64,000 nucleotides of DNA from JBCCCJ01 sp039029315 (GTDB lineage Bacteria; Bacteroidota; Bacteroidia; J057). Location of the stretch: the NCBI GenBank assembly GCA_039029315.1, contig JBCCGK010000056.1:1-64000 (forward strand). The letters are read 5' to 3'. The number at the start of each line of letters is the position of its first letter. The stretch's first letter is position 1. Under the pieces are notes generated by a model. That model was not told the origin of the DNA, did no database searches, and saw nothing but the letters and a program-made list of their open reading frames with translations. Shown here one piece after another: positions 25,033 through 34,800 of the stretch. The position numbers and the translations under genes were made by a program.

Positions 25033-28000
25033 ATGAAAACCACAATCAGATGCTTGTTGGTCATGCTGATCCCATGGCTTCTTTGTTTCCTGATGGGCTT
25101 TGCTCCCCATCTTTCTGCTCAATCCGGCCCTGTCACAATCAATGTTCAAATCAACAGTGATACAGATGATGCAGAAGAAACCATCATTACTGGGGAAGTG
25201 AATACGGGGAGTAGCGACCTGGAATTGGTCAAGGATGATGGAGACATCCAAAAAGTAGGGATGAGATTCTCTGGCATCAATGTGCCCCAAGGAGTTACCA
25301 TCACCCATGCCTATATCCAATTCACGACAGATAATACACCGGATGTGGCGACCAATCTCACCGTCAAGGGCCAAGCTGTCGATGACGCTGCTACCTTTGT
25401 CGATGCGCCTAATTCAAGTGGGATTTCCGCCCGAATTAATACCGCTGCAGCTGTCAACTGGGCTCCACCGCATTGGAATTCTTCTGGTGAGCGCGGCCCG
25501 AATCAGCAGACGCCCGATCTCAGTGCTGTTATACAGGAAATTGTCGATCGGCCAGGATGGACTTCCGGGAATGCACTGGTATTGACTGTAGAGGGAGTTG
25601 GCAAAAGGGTCGCAGTCTCCCATGACGAGGACCCAGGAGAAGCGGCGGAACTGTTCATTACCTATGAAGAGCTGGTAGGAGTCAGTTCTATTAACCATCA
25701 CCTTGAAGTCCAAATCAACCATCCAGACAATGATGCAGAAGAGAATCTGCTCAACGGACAAACAGATCTTCATAGCAGTGATCTGGAATTGGTGTATGAT
25801 AAAGTTACGCCTCAAATCGTCGGGATGAGATTTGAAGGAATCAACATTCCTGCAGGTGCAATCATCGAGCAGGCATACATCCAATTTACAGCCGAGAAAG
25901 GCCATGGCACCAATGTGAGCCTGGTATTCAGGGGTGAAGATATAGACGATGCATCAGGCTTTACAGATTTTCTCCCAAACAATATTTCCTCCAGGACAAA
26001 AACGACAAATCTGGTCAACTGGAATCCTCCTGTATGGATTGAGGAAGAGGCAGGACCTGCACAGCAGACTCCGGACTTAAGCCAGGTTATTCAGGAAATC
26101 ATTGATCGACCAGGATGGACCAATGGCAATGCCATTGCGATCCTAGTGGAAGGCGGTACCAAAAGGCGAGAGGCATATGCGTATGATGGATCCGCTGTCA
26201 AAGCCCCTAAACTCATCATCGACTACAAGGTCTGTGAGAGCGAATTGGCCGATGACAATCTGCTCAATTTCCCCTTTGTCGTGGGGCAAGAACTTTTCTG
26301 TGAGCAAGAGGATCGCAAACAGATGAAATATGCTATTGACCCGACCACAGGCAATATCGTTGTGGCATGGAATCGCTTCATCGATCCGGATGGCTATGAT
26401 GCAGAGGTTTACTTCGCCATCCTGGATGCCAACTATCAGCTCATCACGCCACCTGCAGGAGAAACCTGGCCCATCCGGGTAGATACCGAGGCTAGCACTG
26501 ATCTCCCTTCCCGTGGAGTAAGTGTAGAGATCGAACCATCTAAAGGCAGTATTGCGATCGGCTATACCAAAAGTGTTACAGGACCTGTCTCCCAAGCTCA
26601 CGGCCAATTCTACCACAGGGTCTTTGATGCGAATGGCTATCCTCTACTTCCCTACGCTAGTGGGGGCATCATTTTCAATCCGCAGCAGGCTTGTTCTTCT
26701 TCCAATCCCAACTATTGCTATGAATACACTGATCATTTCGACATAACCTGGGGGCCAAATAACAAGCTTTACTTTGCTTTTCAGCCCTGGGGAGGGGTCG
26801 ATTGGTGGGCCAGATTTCCGATTCTTATCAATGCTTTCAATGTAAACAATGGTACTGTCGCCTACCCCAATGCTTATTTGACCTTTGACATCAGCATGAA
26901 TCTGGATTGGCGAAGTCTGCATAGCATAGAATATGATCCAAGTATCGGGATTTTGGTGTCTGAGTATAGGAAATACAACATCTGGTCAGGACCGGGAAGT
27001 GATTTTGTGGGGCATATATGGGATGTAGATTTGACTAGCAGTTCAGAGCCTTTCTCGCTGACGGGTGGATTGGAAGTAAATGTCAACAAATCGGATGGAC
27101 ACATAAGCATCGATGATGGCAGGCTCTTGACGAGTTGGGTACGCGAGCCGATGGGGGGAGGGACACAAATGGTTCAGGCACAGATCTCAGAGATTATCCC
27201 CACATTACCTAATGGAGATCCTTTTGCGGCTTCACTGCTTGACCTGGATGTGGCCAGTTTTTCTCAGTCCGAGCAAGTCTTTTTTACACAGAATGACATT
27301 CGATTCTCGGACAATCGACTCAGTGTCGGCTACACTATCTTACAGAATCAAGTCCTCTCCCGGCGTGTACATGCATATGAGTTCGACAATAGCACTGGGA
27401 GCTATACGTCTACAGCAGCCTTCCCGCTTACCATTTATCAAGATGAGCTGGACCATGCTACGATCGGTACAGGCACGACTTTCTATGGCACGGTAGCGGA
27501 CTACCATTATGCTGATTGGAGCATCAAATTGGTGCCGGGCCAGCAAACAGTCACCGCAGGTGGGCATATTGGTGAATTCGTCAGGCCGCGGAGTTCGACA
27601 GAGGACAATGCCACAGACTGGCTGATCAGTGGGGCAGATCTCACCTTTACAGGAGCTATTCAGCCATGCGACCAATTGCCATTTTCCGCTGCTGTTCCTA
27701 GCACAGACCAAAATTATATCCTCTCCACCATCTATCGCAAAGAAATGCAATCCATCAGTCAGGCAGTAGATGCCAGAGATGCCTGGCAGAGCATTACCTA
27801 TTTTGATGGTTTAGGCAGAGCCTCTCAAAGTCAGGAAGTCGGTCGCTTACCAGATGGCTCGACCATTATCCAGCCTATCGATTATGATGCTTTTGGCAGG
27901 CAACCTAAAACCTTCATGCCTTATGGAAGCGGTTTTGCCAATGGCAGCTTTCAAAACTTCCCACTATTAGACCAACAGGCTTTTTATGCCAGTGAGTTTC

Positions 28001-31000
28001 CTGCCTATGGCACGGACCGTCTCTTTGCTGAGTCTATCTTCGAGACTTCGCCCCTTAATCGCGTGCTCGAATCAGCCATGCCTGGAGATGCCTGGAAGCC
28101 TGTCTCCGCTGGTGGTGATGGGCATACGAGCAAAAGTCAGACATTGGTCTATGGTTCTACGGAGATTCCTGCTTCGCTGGTTGTGCCTTATTTCGATCCG
28201 GATATCGTGCCTGGTGACCCTGGGATTGTGGCAGATTACAGTAAGTATGTGAAGGCTGATCCTATTGCGGAGATTGCAGGAGATTTGCTCGTGCAAAAAT
28301 CTGAGGATGAAGATGAGAATATCGTATTTGTCTTCACTGACAGGCTTGGTCGACAGCTCATGCAAAGTGTTCAGGTCGATGATATGGGGACAGCCACTCT
28401 GGATGATGATGACTTTGCAAGTACGGTCTATGTTTACAATGAATGGGGCAATCCTATCTGCATTATCCAGCCTGAAGGGGTGAAAGAGTTGAGTCTTAAT
28501 GGAGGCAATCTGGACGCAGCAGTAATTCCTTATTGTTTCATCTATGTGTATGATCGAAGACAGAGAGTCATCGAGAAAACGATTCCAGGTAGAAAAAGAA
28601 TAGATCTGGTCTATGATTTATTAGATCGAATTGTAGCTACACAAGATGGCGAGCAAATGCCATATTTGATAGGAGAACTGTATAGCTGGACGTTTACCAA
28701 GTACAATGTGCATGGAGAACCTATCATCACAGGGATATATGATCCAGGCCCCTTTGGTCCGAGTAATCCCTTACCATATAATCGTGTACAGGTACAAGCT
28801 GAACTCGACGCGTCTACCCAACTGTATGAAGTCCGGTCAGATCAATCATACACAGATCTGTCATCTGAAACATATACTGGCTATACCTACGATCAGACTT
28901 TCCCTACTCAGAAAATGATCATCCATAGCCAGACTTTCTTGGATGATTACAATTTTGATTTCAGTACAGATGGGTCGGATGATGTGAATTATCTAGCAGA
29001 GTCTCAAATTCTCCAAAGTCCAACGTTCCGTCTCCGAGCTGCAATCACTGGCGTAGACACCCGTGTGCTGAATCCTGAGCCTGGGATGACGAAGGTTTTG
29101 CGGACTGCGACCTTTTACAATCATCGCTTGCAGGAGATCCAAACCCAGGCAGATCATCTGCATGGGACAGATATCACAACGCATGATATGAATTTCGCTG
29201 GAGAAATCGAGACGAATATCCTTCGTCATCATGGGCCTTCTTCAGTATCTATTACCGAACAGATGTGCTATTTGCACAATGGTTCCTTGAAGCGTATCAC
29301 CCATCAAGTTAATAATGACCCAGCAACTGTCTTGGTCAGCTATGACTACGATGCACTTGGCAATCAGGCCAGCAAACATCTCTATTCAGTTGATGGCGAA
29401 GTGAGTTATTTGCAAGACATAAGCTTCGATTACAACATCCAGGGTTGGTTAGGAGAGATTGATGCGCCTGGAGTGTTCAATCAACAGTTGTTTTATCAAG
29501 AGGTTCTTAATCCTGATCTCCCTTCTTCTGTAAAGGGATTGTACAATGGCAATATTTCTAGTCAATACTGGTCTTCTGGACTAGCACCAACTGAGGACTA
29601 TGTGTATGGCTATGAATATGATCGTGCCAATCGACTCAAAGATGCACATTTCGTGGGATATTACGTGTCTGGTCAGATCATCGACAACTCCCGATTCAAT
29701 GTTCATGACATCCAATATGACCTCAACGGCAATATCCTTCAACTCAAGCGCAATGGACTGATAGACATATCAGGTCCTTCACCTACTTATGGATTGATGG
29801 ACGATTTGAGCTATACCTACAATGGCAATCAACTCACAGTTGTCAATGATGCTGTCGCGAGTAACATTCAGCCAGATCAATTCATTGATGGTTATGTAGC
29901 TGATCCTTCAACAGAAGTAGAATACCTCTATGATGACAATGGAAATCTCATCGAGGACAAAAACAAAGAGATCACCATTCAGTATGATGTCAATAATCTG
30001 GCGATTCAGGTAGACTTTGTGAGCGGTCCTAATGCTGGGAAAGTGATTCGGTATATCCGAGATGCTGCGGGAACCAAGCTGCAACAACGGGTCGATGATG
30101 GGAGTGGGATTGAAGTCACCGACTACATTCACAGCTTCCACTATCGGGATGATCAGCTGCTCTATTTCGGACATGAAGAGGGGCGGATACAACAACTTGC
30201 TCCCGGACAATTTCAAGTTGAGTTTTTCATTCAGGATCACTTGGGTAGCAATCGGGCCACCATTGCAGATCTCGATGGGGATGGGAGTATTGATCCTTTG
30301 TCCGAGATTGTGCAGGCGGATCATTTTTATCCATTTGGTGTGCGCATGGGGGGGATGAGTATGATGGGTGGAGAAAAGAATCGCTATTTGTATACGGGGA
30401 AGGAGGCATTGGATGAGTATGGCTTGGCATGGGTAGATTTTGGTGCACGGATGTATGATGCAGCGATTGGACGATGGGGTGGGGTTGATGCCTTGGCGGA
30501 GAAGTATCGGGAATGGAGTCCTTATAATCATGTGATGGGGAATCCGATTCGATTTATTGATCCCAATGGATTTGAAGTTAATGATACGGTAAAGATGAAA
30601 CCTGCTCCAGAAGGAGATGGATCTGTCGATGCAGGAACTCGTCAAGGGCCCACAATCACAGCCAGACGTGGGAATCCCGAAAATGTTCCTCAGGCAACTA
30701 TCGGTTGGTTATGGCCATCAGAAGTAGCAGAAAGAAATAGAAAATATTTTTATGTATTTGAACAATATCAAGGGGCAAAAGTATTGCCTGAAGACGATAT
30801 TTGGGGAATTTTATTAAATGGTCATTATGGCAGAACCTGGACAGACTCCCTCACTGGCTTTGAATTTTGTGTAGACTCCAGAGGAAGGATTACAGCATGT
30901 ATTCAGGGTGGAACGCTTCCAGTTGGGCCTGGAGGAGTCTTTAAAGGGGCAGGCTTTTTGAAAACTCTTCCAGCTTTAGATAAAACAAGAAAAGTTCATG

Positions 31001-31200
31001 GTGCTCTTCCAAGAGCAAAGGATCTCGTTAGGTTTTCAAAAGGTGAATTAAGAAAATTGCTTAGGGAATTGAAAATCAGTGTTCAACAAAGGATTAAGGT
31101 TACGTCACGACTAGGGCGTCATCGATCACATGGTCAAAGGCAAGGAGCAGAGCAAGATTTGATTAAAACGATAGAGAAATATTTAAATAATTTGAAATGA
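25033..31200 (+). CDS. RHS-repeat polymorphic toxin, exported
   Basis: 2055 residues. Signal peptide (1-30), two tandem ~185-residue jelly-roll-like domains (about 35-217 and 222-400, each with an SSDLELV motif and VIQEI(V/I)DRPGW), a propeller-like region, a DUF6443-like segment at about 890-1000 (SITYFDGLGRASQSQEVG), YD/RHS repeats, and the RHS core at about 1755-1850 ending IDPNGFE. After the core the sequence changes: residues 1850-2055 are the variable C-terminal module. The last 70 residues (ELKISVQQRIKVTSRLG, then H..GQRQGAEQDLIKTIEKYL) resemble polymorphic-toxin type 28 nuclease-like domains by eye; this is tentative. The stop overlaps the next gene by 4 bases. The C-terminal module is visibly AT-richer than the rest. 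Confidence 0.88.
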   Translation: MKTTIRCLLVMLIPWLLCFLMGFAPHLSAQSGPVTINVQINSDTDDAEETIITGEVNTGSSDLELVKDDGDIQKVGMRFSGINVPQGVTITHAYIQFTTDNTPDVATNLTVKGQAVDDAATFVDAPNSSGISARINTAAAVNWAPPHWNSSGERGPNQQTPDLSAVIQEIVDRPGWTSGNALVLTVEGVGKRVAVSHDEDPGEAAELFITYEELVGVSSINHHLEVQINHPDNDAEENLLNGQTDLHSSDLELVYDKVTPQIVGMRFEGINIPAGAIIEQAYIQFTAEKGHGTNVSLVFRGEDIDDASGFTDFLPNNISSRTKTTNLVNWNPPVWIEEEAGPAQQTPDLSQVIQEIIDRPGWTNGNAIAILVEGGTKRREAYAYDGSAVKAPKLIIDYKVCESELADDNLLNFPFVVGQELFCEQEDRKQMKYAIDPTTGNIVVAWNRFIDPDGYDAEVYFAILDANYQLITPPAGETWPIRVDTEASTDLPSRGVSVEIEPSKGSIAIGYTKSVTGPVSQAHGQFYHRVFDANGYPLLPYASGGIIFNPQQACSSSNPNYCYEYTDHFDITWGPNNKLYFAFQPWGGVDWWARFPILINAFNVNNGTVAYPNAYLTFDISMNLDWRSLHSIEYDPSIGILVSEYRKYNIWSGPGSDFVGHIWDVDLTSSSEPFSLTGGLEVNVNKSDGHISIDDGRLLTSWVREPMGGGTQMVQAQISEIIPTLPNGDPFAASLLDLDVASFSQSEQVFFTQNDIRFSDNRLSVGYTILQNQVLSRRVHAYEFDNSTGSYTSTAAFPLTIYQDELDHATIGTGTTFYGTVADYHYADWSIKLVPGQQTVTAGGHIGEFVRPRSSTEDNATDWLISGADLTFTGAIQPCDQLPFSAAVPSTDQNYILSTIYRKEMQSISQAVDARDAWQSITYFDGLGRASQSQEVGRLPDGSTIIQPIDYDAFGRQPKTFMPYGSGFANGSFQNFPLLDQQAFYASEFPAYGTDRLFAESIFETSPLNRVLESAMPGDAWKPVSAGGDGHTSKSQTLVYGSTEIPASLVVPYFDPDIVPGDPGIVADYSKYVKADPIAEIAGDLLVQKSEDEDENIVFVFTDRLGRQLMQSVQVDDMGTATLDDDDFASTVYVYNEWGNPICIIQPEGVKELSLNGGNLDAAVIPYCFIYVYDRRQRVIEKTIPGRKRIDLVYDLLDRIVATQDGEQMPYLIGELYSWTFTKYNVHGEPIITGIYDPGPFGPSNPLPYNRVQVQAELDASTQLYEVRSDQSYTDLSSETYTGYTYDQTFPTQKMIIHSQTFLDDYNFDFSTDGSDDVNYLAESQILQSPTFRLRAAITGVDTRVLNPEPGMTKVLRTATFYNHRLQEIQTQADHLHGTDITTHDMNFAGEIETNILRHHGPSSVSITEQMCYLHNGSLKRITHQVNNDPATVLVSYDYDALGNQASKHLYSVDGEVSYLQDISFDYNIQGWLGEIDAPGVFNQQLFYQEVLNPDLPSSVKGLYNGNISSQYWSSGLAPTEDYVYGYEYDRANRLKDAHFVGYYVSGQIIDNSRFNVHDIQYDLNGNILQLKRNGLIDISGPSPTYGLMDDLSYTYNGNQLTVVNDAVASNIQPDQFIDGYVADPSTEVEYLYDDNGNLIEDKNKEITIQYDVNNLAIQVDFVSGPNAGKVIRYIRDAAGTKLQQRVDDGSGIEVTDYIHSFHYRDDQLLYFGHEEGRIQQLAPGQFQVEFFIQDHLGSNRATIADLDGDGSIDPLSEIVQADHFYPFGVRMGGMSMMGGEKNRYLYTGKEALDEYGLAWVDFGARMYDAAIGRWGGVDALAEKYREWSPYNHVMGNPIRFIDPNGFEVNDTVKMKPAPEGDGSVDAGTRQGPTITARRGNPENVPQATIGWLWPSEVAERNRKYFYVFEQYQGAKVLPEDDIWGILLNGHYGRTWTDSLTGFEFCVDSRGRITACIQGGTLPVGPGGVFKGAGFLKTLPALDKTRKVHGALPRAKDLVRFSKGELRKLLRELKISVQQRIKVTSRLGRHRSHGQRQGAEQDLIKTIEKYLNNLK

Positions 31201-31694
31201 AATCAGATATAGAAATAAAACAAATGTTTTTATCTGAAATTTGTGAGCATGTTGAAAAACTAGATTCCCAAATCGAACTTGTCTATTACAATGACTTATT
31301 AGAAGACACATCATTTCTTCTCGCTGCATTCCTAGAACGATTATTAATAAAAAATGCTAGTGAATGGGATGATGACAAGTGGGTCGATGACTGTCTTTTG
31401 ACAAAGGTTTTGTTCTCTGATAAACGGCTTCAAATTTGGGGAGTGATGATTTGGGGTAGGTTGGATATCTCAAGTCAATGGACAGATCCTTTTTATTTTG
31501 ATTTTACATTGGATTTATCATGCTGTAAGATGAAAAATTCAACATTCTTATTTCGTGATATGAATATTCCATCAATTAGTTACGAACAATTTAACATATC
31601 TCGAGGATTTTGGGACAAAGATTTTTTTTCGGATAATCAATGGGACCCCTATGAAAGAACCTGGAAATTAGTCATTAGTTCAGACGTGGAATAG
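31197..31694 (+). CDS. Candidate immunity protein for the RHS toxin
   Basis: 165 residues, cytosolic, acidic and aromatic-rich (EWDDDKWVDDCLLTKVLFSD, VMIWGRLDISSQW). Its ATG overlaps the toxin TGA (ATGA), the classic layout of a toxin-immunity pair, and it shares the AT-rich composition of the toxin C-terminal module. The protein itself matches no family I recognise; function is inferred from position. No further copies of the RHS core or alternative C-terminal cassettes follow directly. Confidence 0.7.
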   Translation: MKSDIEIKQMFLSEICEHVEKLDSQIELVYYNDLLEDTSFLLAAFLERLLIKNASEWDDDKWVDDCLLTKVLFSDKRLQIWGVMIWGRLDISSQWTDPFYFDFTLDLSCCKMKNSTFLFRDMNIPSISYEQFNISRGFWDKDFFSDNQWDPYERTWKLVISSDVE

Positions 31695-31841
31695 TAAACC
31701 TTATTATTACTCCATGTTCTAGAAATACCTCATTTCCTATCTAGAATACTCTATCCCAATTTCTGACCAATTCAACACAGATAGCAATACTGACTGAATC
31801 CAATTTAGTTCACAGCCATTACACAATATATCACCTATATT

Positions 31842-34800
31842 ATGAAACCATCAATCATATCCCTTTTCTCTCTTTTCCTTGTTCTAAGAGCAAGTTTTCA
31901 GATTTGCCCAGCACAAGAAGCCCCCGTCAACATTCCTCCCTCCCCCAATGCAGCTAGCCTGGGACAGTATCTGGAAATCCCCATTGGACTATACTCTGGT
32001 ACTCCAGGTGTACAGGTGCCCATTTGGACGCTGACTGGCAAAGAAATGAGCGTACCCATAGGCCTCTCTTATCATGCCAGCGGAATCAAAGTAGAACAGA
32101 ATTCAACCTCTGTGGGTTTGGGTTGGTCTCTACAGGCTGGTGGTGTAGTATCCAGAACTGTCAGAGGCCTGCCAGATGAGGGCGCATTTGGCTATATAGG
32201 CGAAGGAGTGCCTGCCAACCCTGAATTGACAGACTTTTTCCATCAAGTCCAGCAAGGAATTGCTGATCCTCAACCCGATGCCTTCTTTTTCAGTTTCCAG
32301 GGCTATTCTGGCAAATTTGTTTTTGATCAGAATGGAGAGGTCCACATCCATCCTAAACAGGATTTGGACATCAGCTATACCATAGGTTCAGGGGGTTTCT
32401 TGACTTTCACCATCAAGACACCTGATGGTACCCAATATCTCTTTGGTGGAACAGACAAAAGAGAACAGACAACTACAGGCACTACAACCTGGTCGGTCCC
32501 TCCTGGAAGTACCTTGGGAAACCCCAATCACGAAATCGAACAAGACTCTTCCATCAATGTCTCTTATACCAGCTGGTATTTGGCTGAGATTACTTCTCCA
32601 TCCAAGACAGAGACCTTTAGCTTTGATTATGTGCATGAGACCTATGATTACCGGGGACCTAAAAAAGGAAATTTTGGATTCAGAGCCAATGGTGATGTAG
32701 AGTATCGGAGGATCTCAAGAACCACAACCAAAATTTCTGGCAAGCGATTGAGTGAAATCACCTGTAATTCCAATGGACTGTCTGTGGTCTTTGAAGCAAA
32801 CAAAGTTCGGGATGATGTCAGAAGCATTGCAACAGCTCCCGAACCCAAGGCTTATACCAAGATTATTGTCAAAGACATTCAAGGCAATCCCAATCGGGTA
32901 TTTGTGTTGAACACGGATTACTTCCGAAATCCTTTACTCGATGTCGCCAATTCAGGAATCAAGCCAGGGGAGGATTTCCTGTTTCAGCGTCTCAAGTTGA
33001 CCTCTGTTCAGGAGTTTTCTGGAGATGAAATCGAATCCAAACCAGCTTATGTGTTCACCTATGATGAAAGCATCGCCCTTCCCCCCAAGGATGCGCATAC
33101 ACAGGATCACTGGGGCTATTTCAATGGAGATCTTTCAACACAAAATGACATAGACAATTATTACAGCATTTACAACATGGTTCCACCCTATGAAGGCAGT
33201 GTGGATGATGGCCCCGTTTTTTTCTATTATTACAATATAGTCGATCCAAGCTCTCTGCAAACTTATGATGTAGTAGATCCAGTTTTTATTAGTAAACCAG
33301 GAACCAATCGAGAGCCTTCCTATCCAGGCATACAGGCCGGGATATTGCAGGAAATCATCTATCCCACAGGCGGTAAAACGGAGTTCGACTTTGAGCAGCA
33401 TGAATATGGCTTTGTTGGCAATCAGGACTACGAAGAAATCATCTATGGGACGGAAGAACCACTGGCAGAGGCTGAAAATCCATGGGGCTCACTTCCCGAT
33501 GCAACCGAAGAACAAATCGAAACCTATGGGCCATTTACAGTAGGCCCTAAGCAGACTGTCCAAATCCAGTATGAAATACAATTCGCTTATGAGGATGTCT
33601 CTGATTTCAACTATGATCCAACAAGCTGTACTCTTCCGAATACTCCTGGATGTGATGGCGTCTCCTATACACCCAATGTTTTGGAATTCTACAAGACATC
33701 TGATCCAAACACGCCAATTCTGAAAGTCTTTTATAATTATAATGCTGGATATGGAGAAGTATTGGAGCAAACACCTGGTACAAGTACAACTTACGCCATC
33801 ACTGCTTTGGTTCCTAGTGATTCTGAATTGGATACGGACAATTTTCCAAATGGAGTCAGAGCAACATTCGAAGGCTCATTCAACTATGAACTGGAAGCTG
33901 GGGAAACGTATGAACTCAAAGCCAAAAGAGCTAAATCATATGTCAATGGGATAAATGTCCAAAACAACACCAGTTGCTGGATTCAGATTGCACAAACTGT
34001 CCAAAACGATCAAGTCTTGCAGGTGATAAAAGAATTTGACGGAGGTGGCTTGCGTGTATTCAAAAAGACAGATTCACCATTAGATGGGGGAGTTCCCATT
34101 GTCGAGGAGTATACCTATCACATGTTCAATGAGTTTGGGAATGATCAGGGAACTTCAAGTGGAAGTTTGGTAGGTCTGCCTGCGCATTTTCGAAGCACCT
34201 ATTATTATAAAGAGGAATCTTCACCAATAATCCTTGATCCGCTTCCTACATGGTCTTTGCTGCTAGGGCATATCATGCCAATATTTGGATGGCTAGCAGA
34301 TTTGCCTAGTGGAGGGGTACAGGTAAGTGGGATGTCCTATCTTGTATTTGAAATGGCGGCTGATCACCCGGTTCCTCTGGGCACTACTCAAGGGAATCCG
34401 CTAGGGTATCGTATGGTCCAGATTAGTAAGCCAGGCAATGGGAGCACAATCAATACTTATTCCTCTGCCTATGAGTACCCAGATGACCTTCCCTATGAAT
34501 TGAATTGGTTGAGCTGGTTTCAAATCGGTATGGCCCCTGGCTATCCGACTGATTGGGGATCTTACAATGTAGCGCAAGGCGTCCCACGTTTTTATTATCC
34601 ATTTTTGCCTACAATTGATCGGGACTGGCAGCGTGGCTTATTGTTAGAGCAACGAGAATACAATGAGAATCAGGACTTGCTGAGGTCCTTGAATCAAACC
34701 TATGCCTTCCAGGAGCTCAGTTCGGTTCCAGGCTATAGTACGATCTATTCTGGTACCCAAATCAAATATCTAAATCTGGACCAGACAGCTAATCCATGGG

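Noticed and set aside
29908..30645. Long minus-strand reading frame inside the RHS gene
   Set aside because: It is fully covered by the plus-strand RHS repeats and core, and its translation is rich in Ile, Ser and Pro without domain features.
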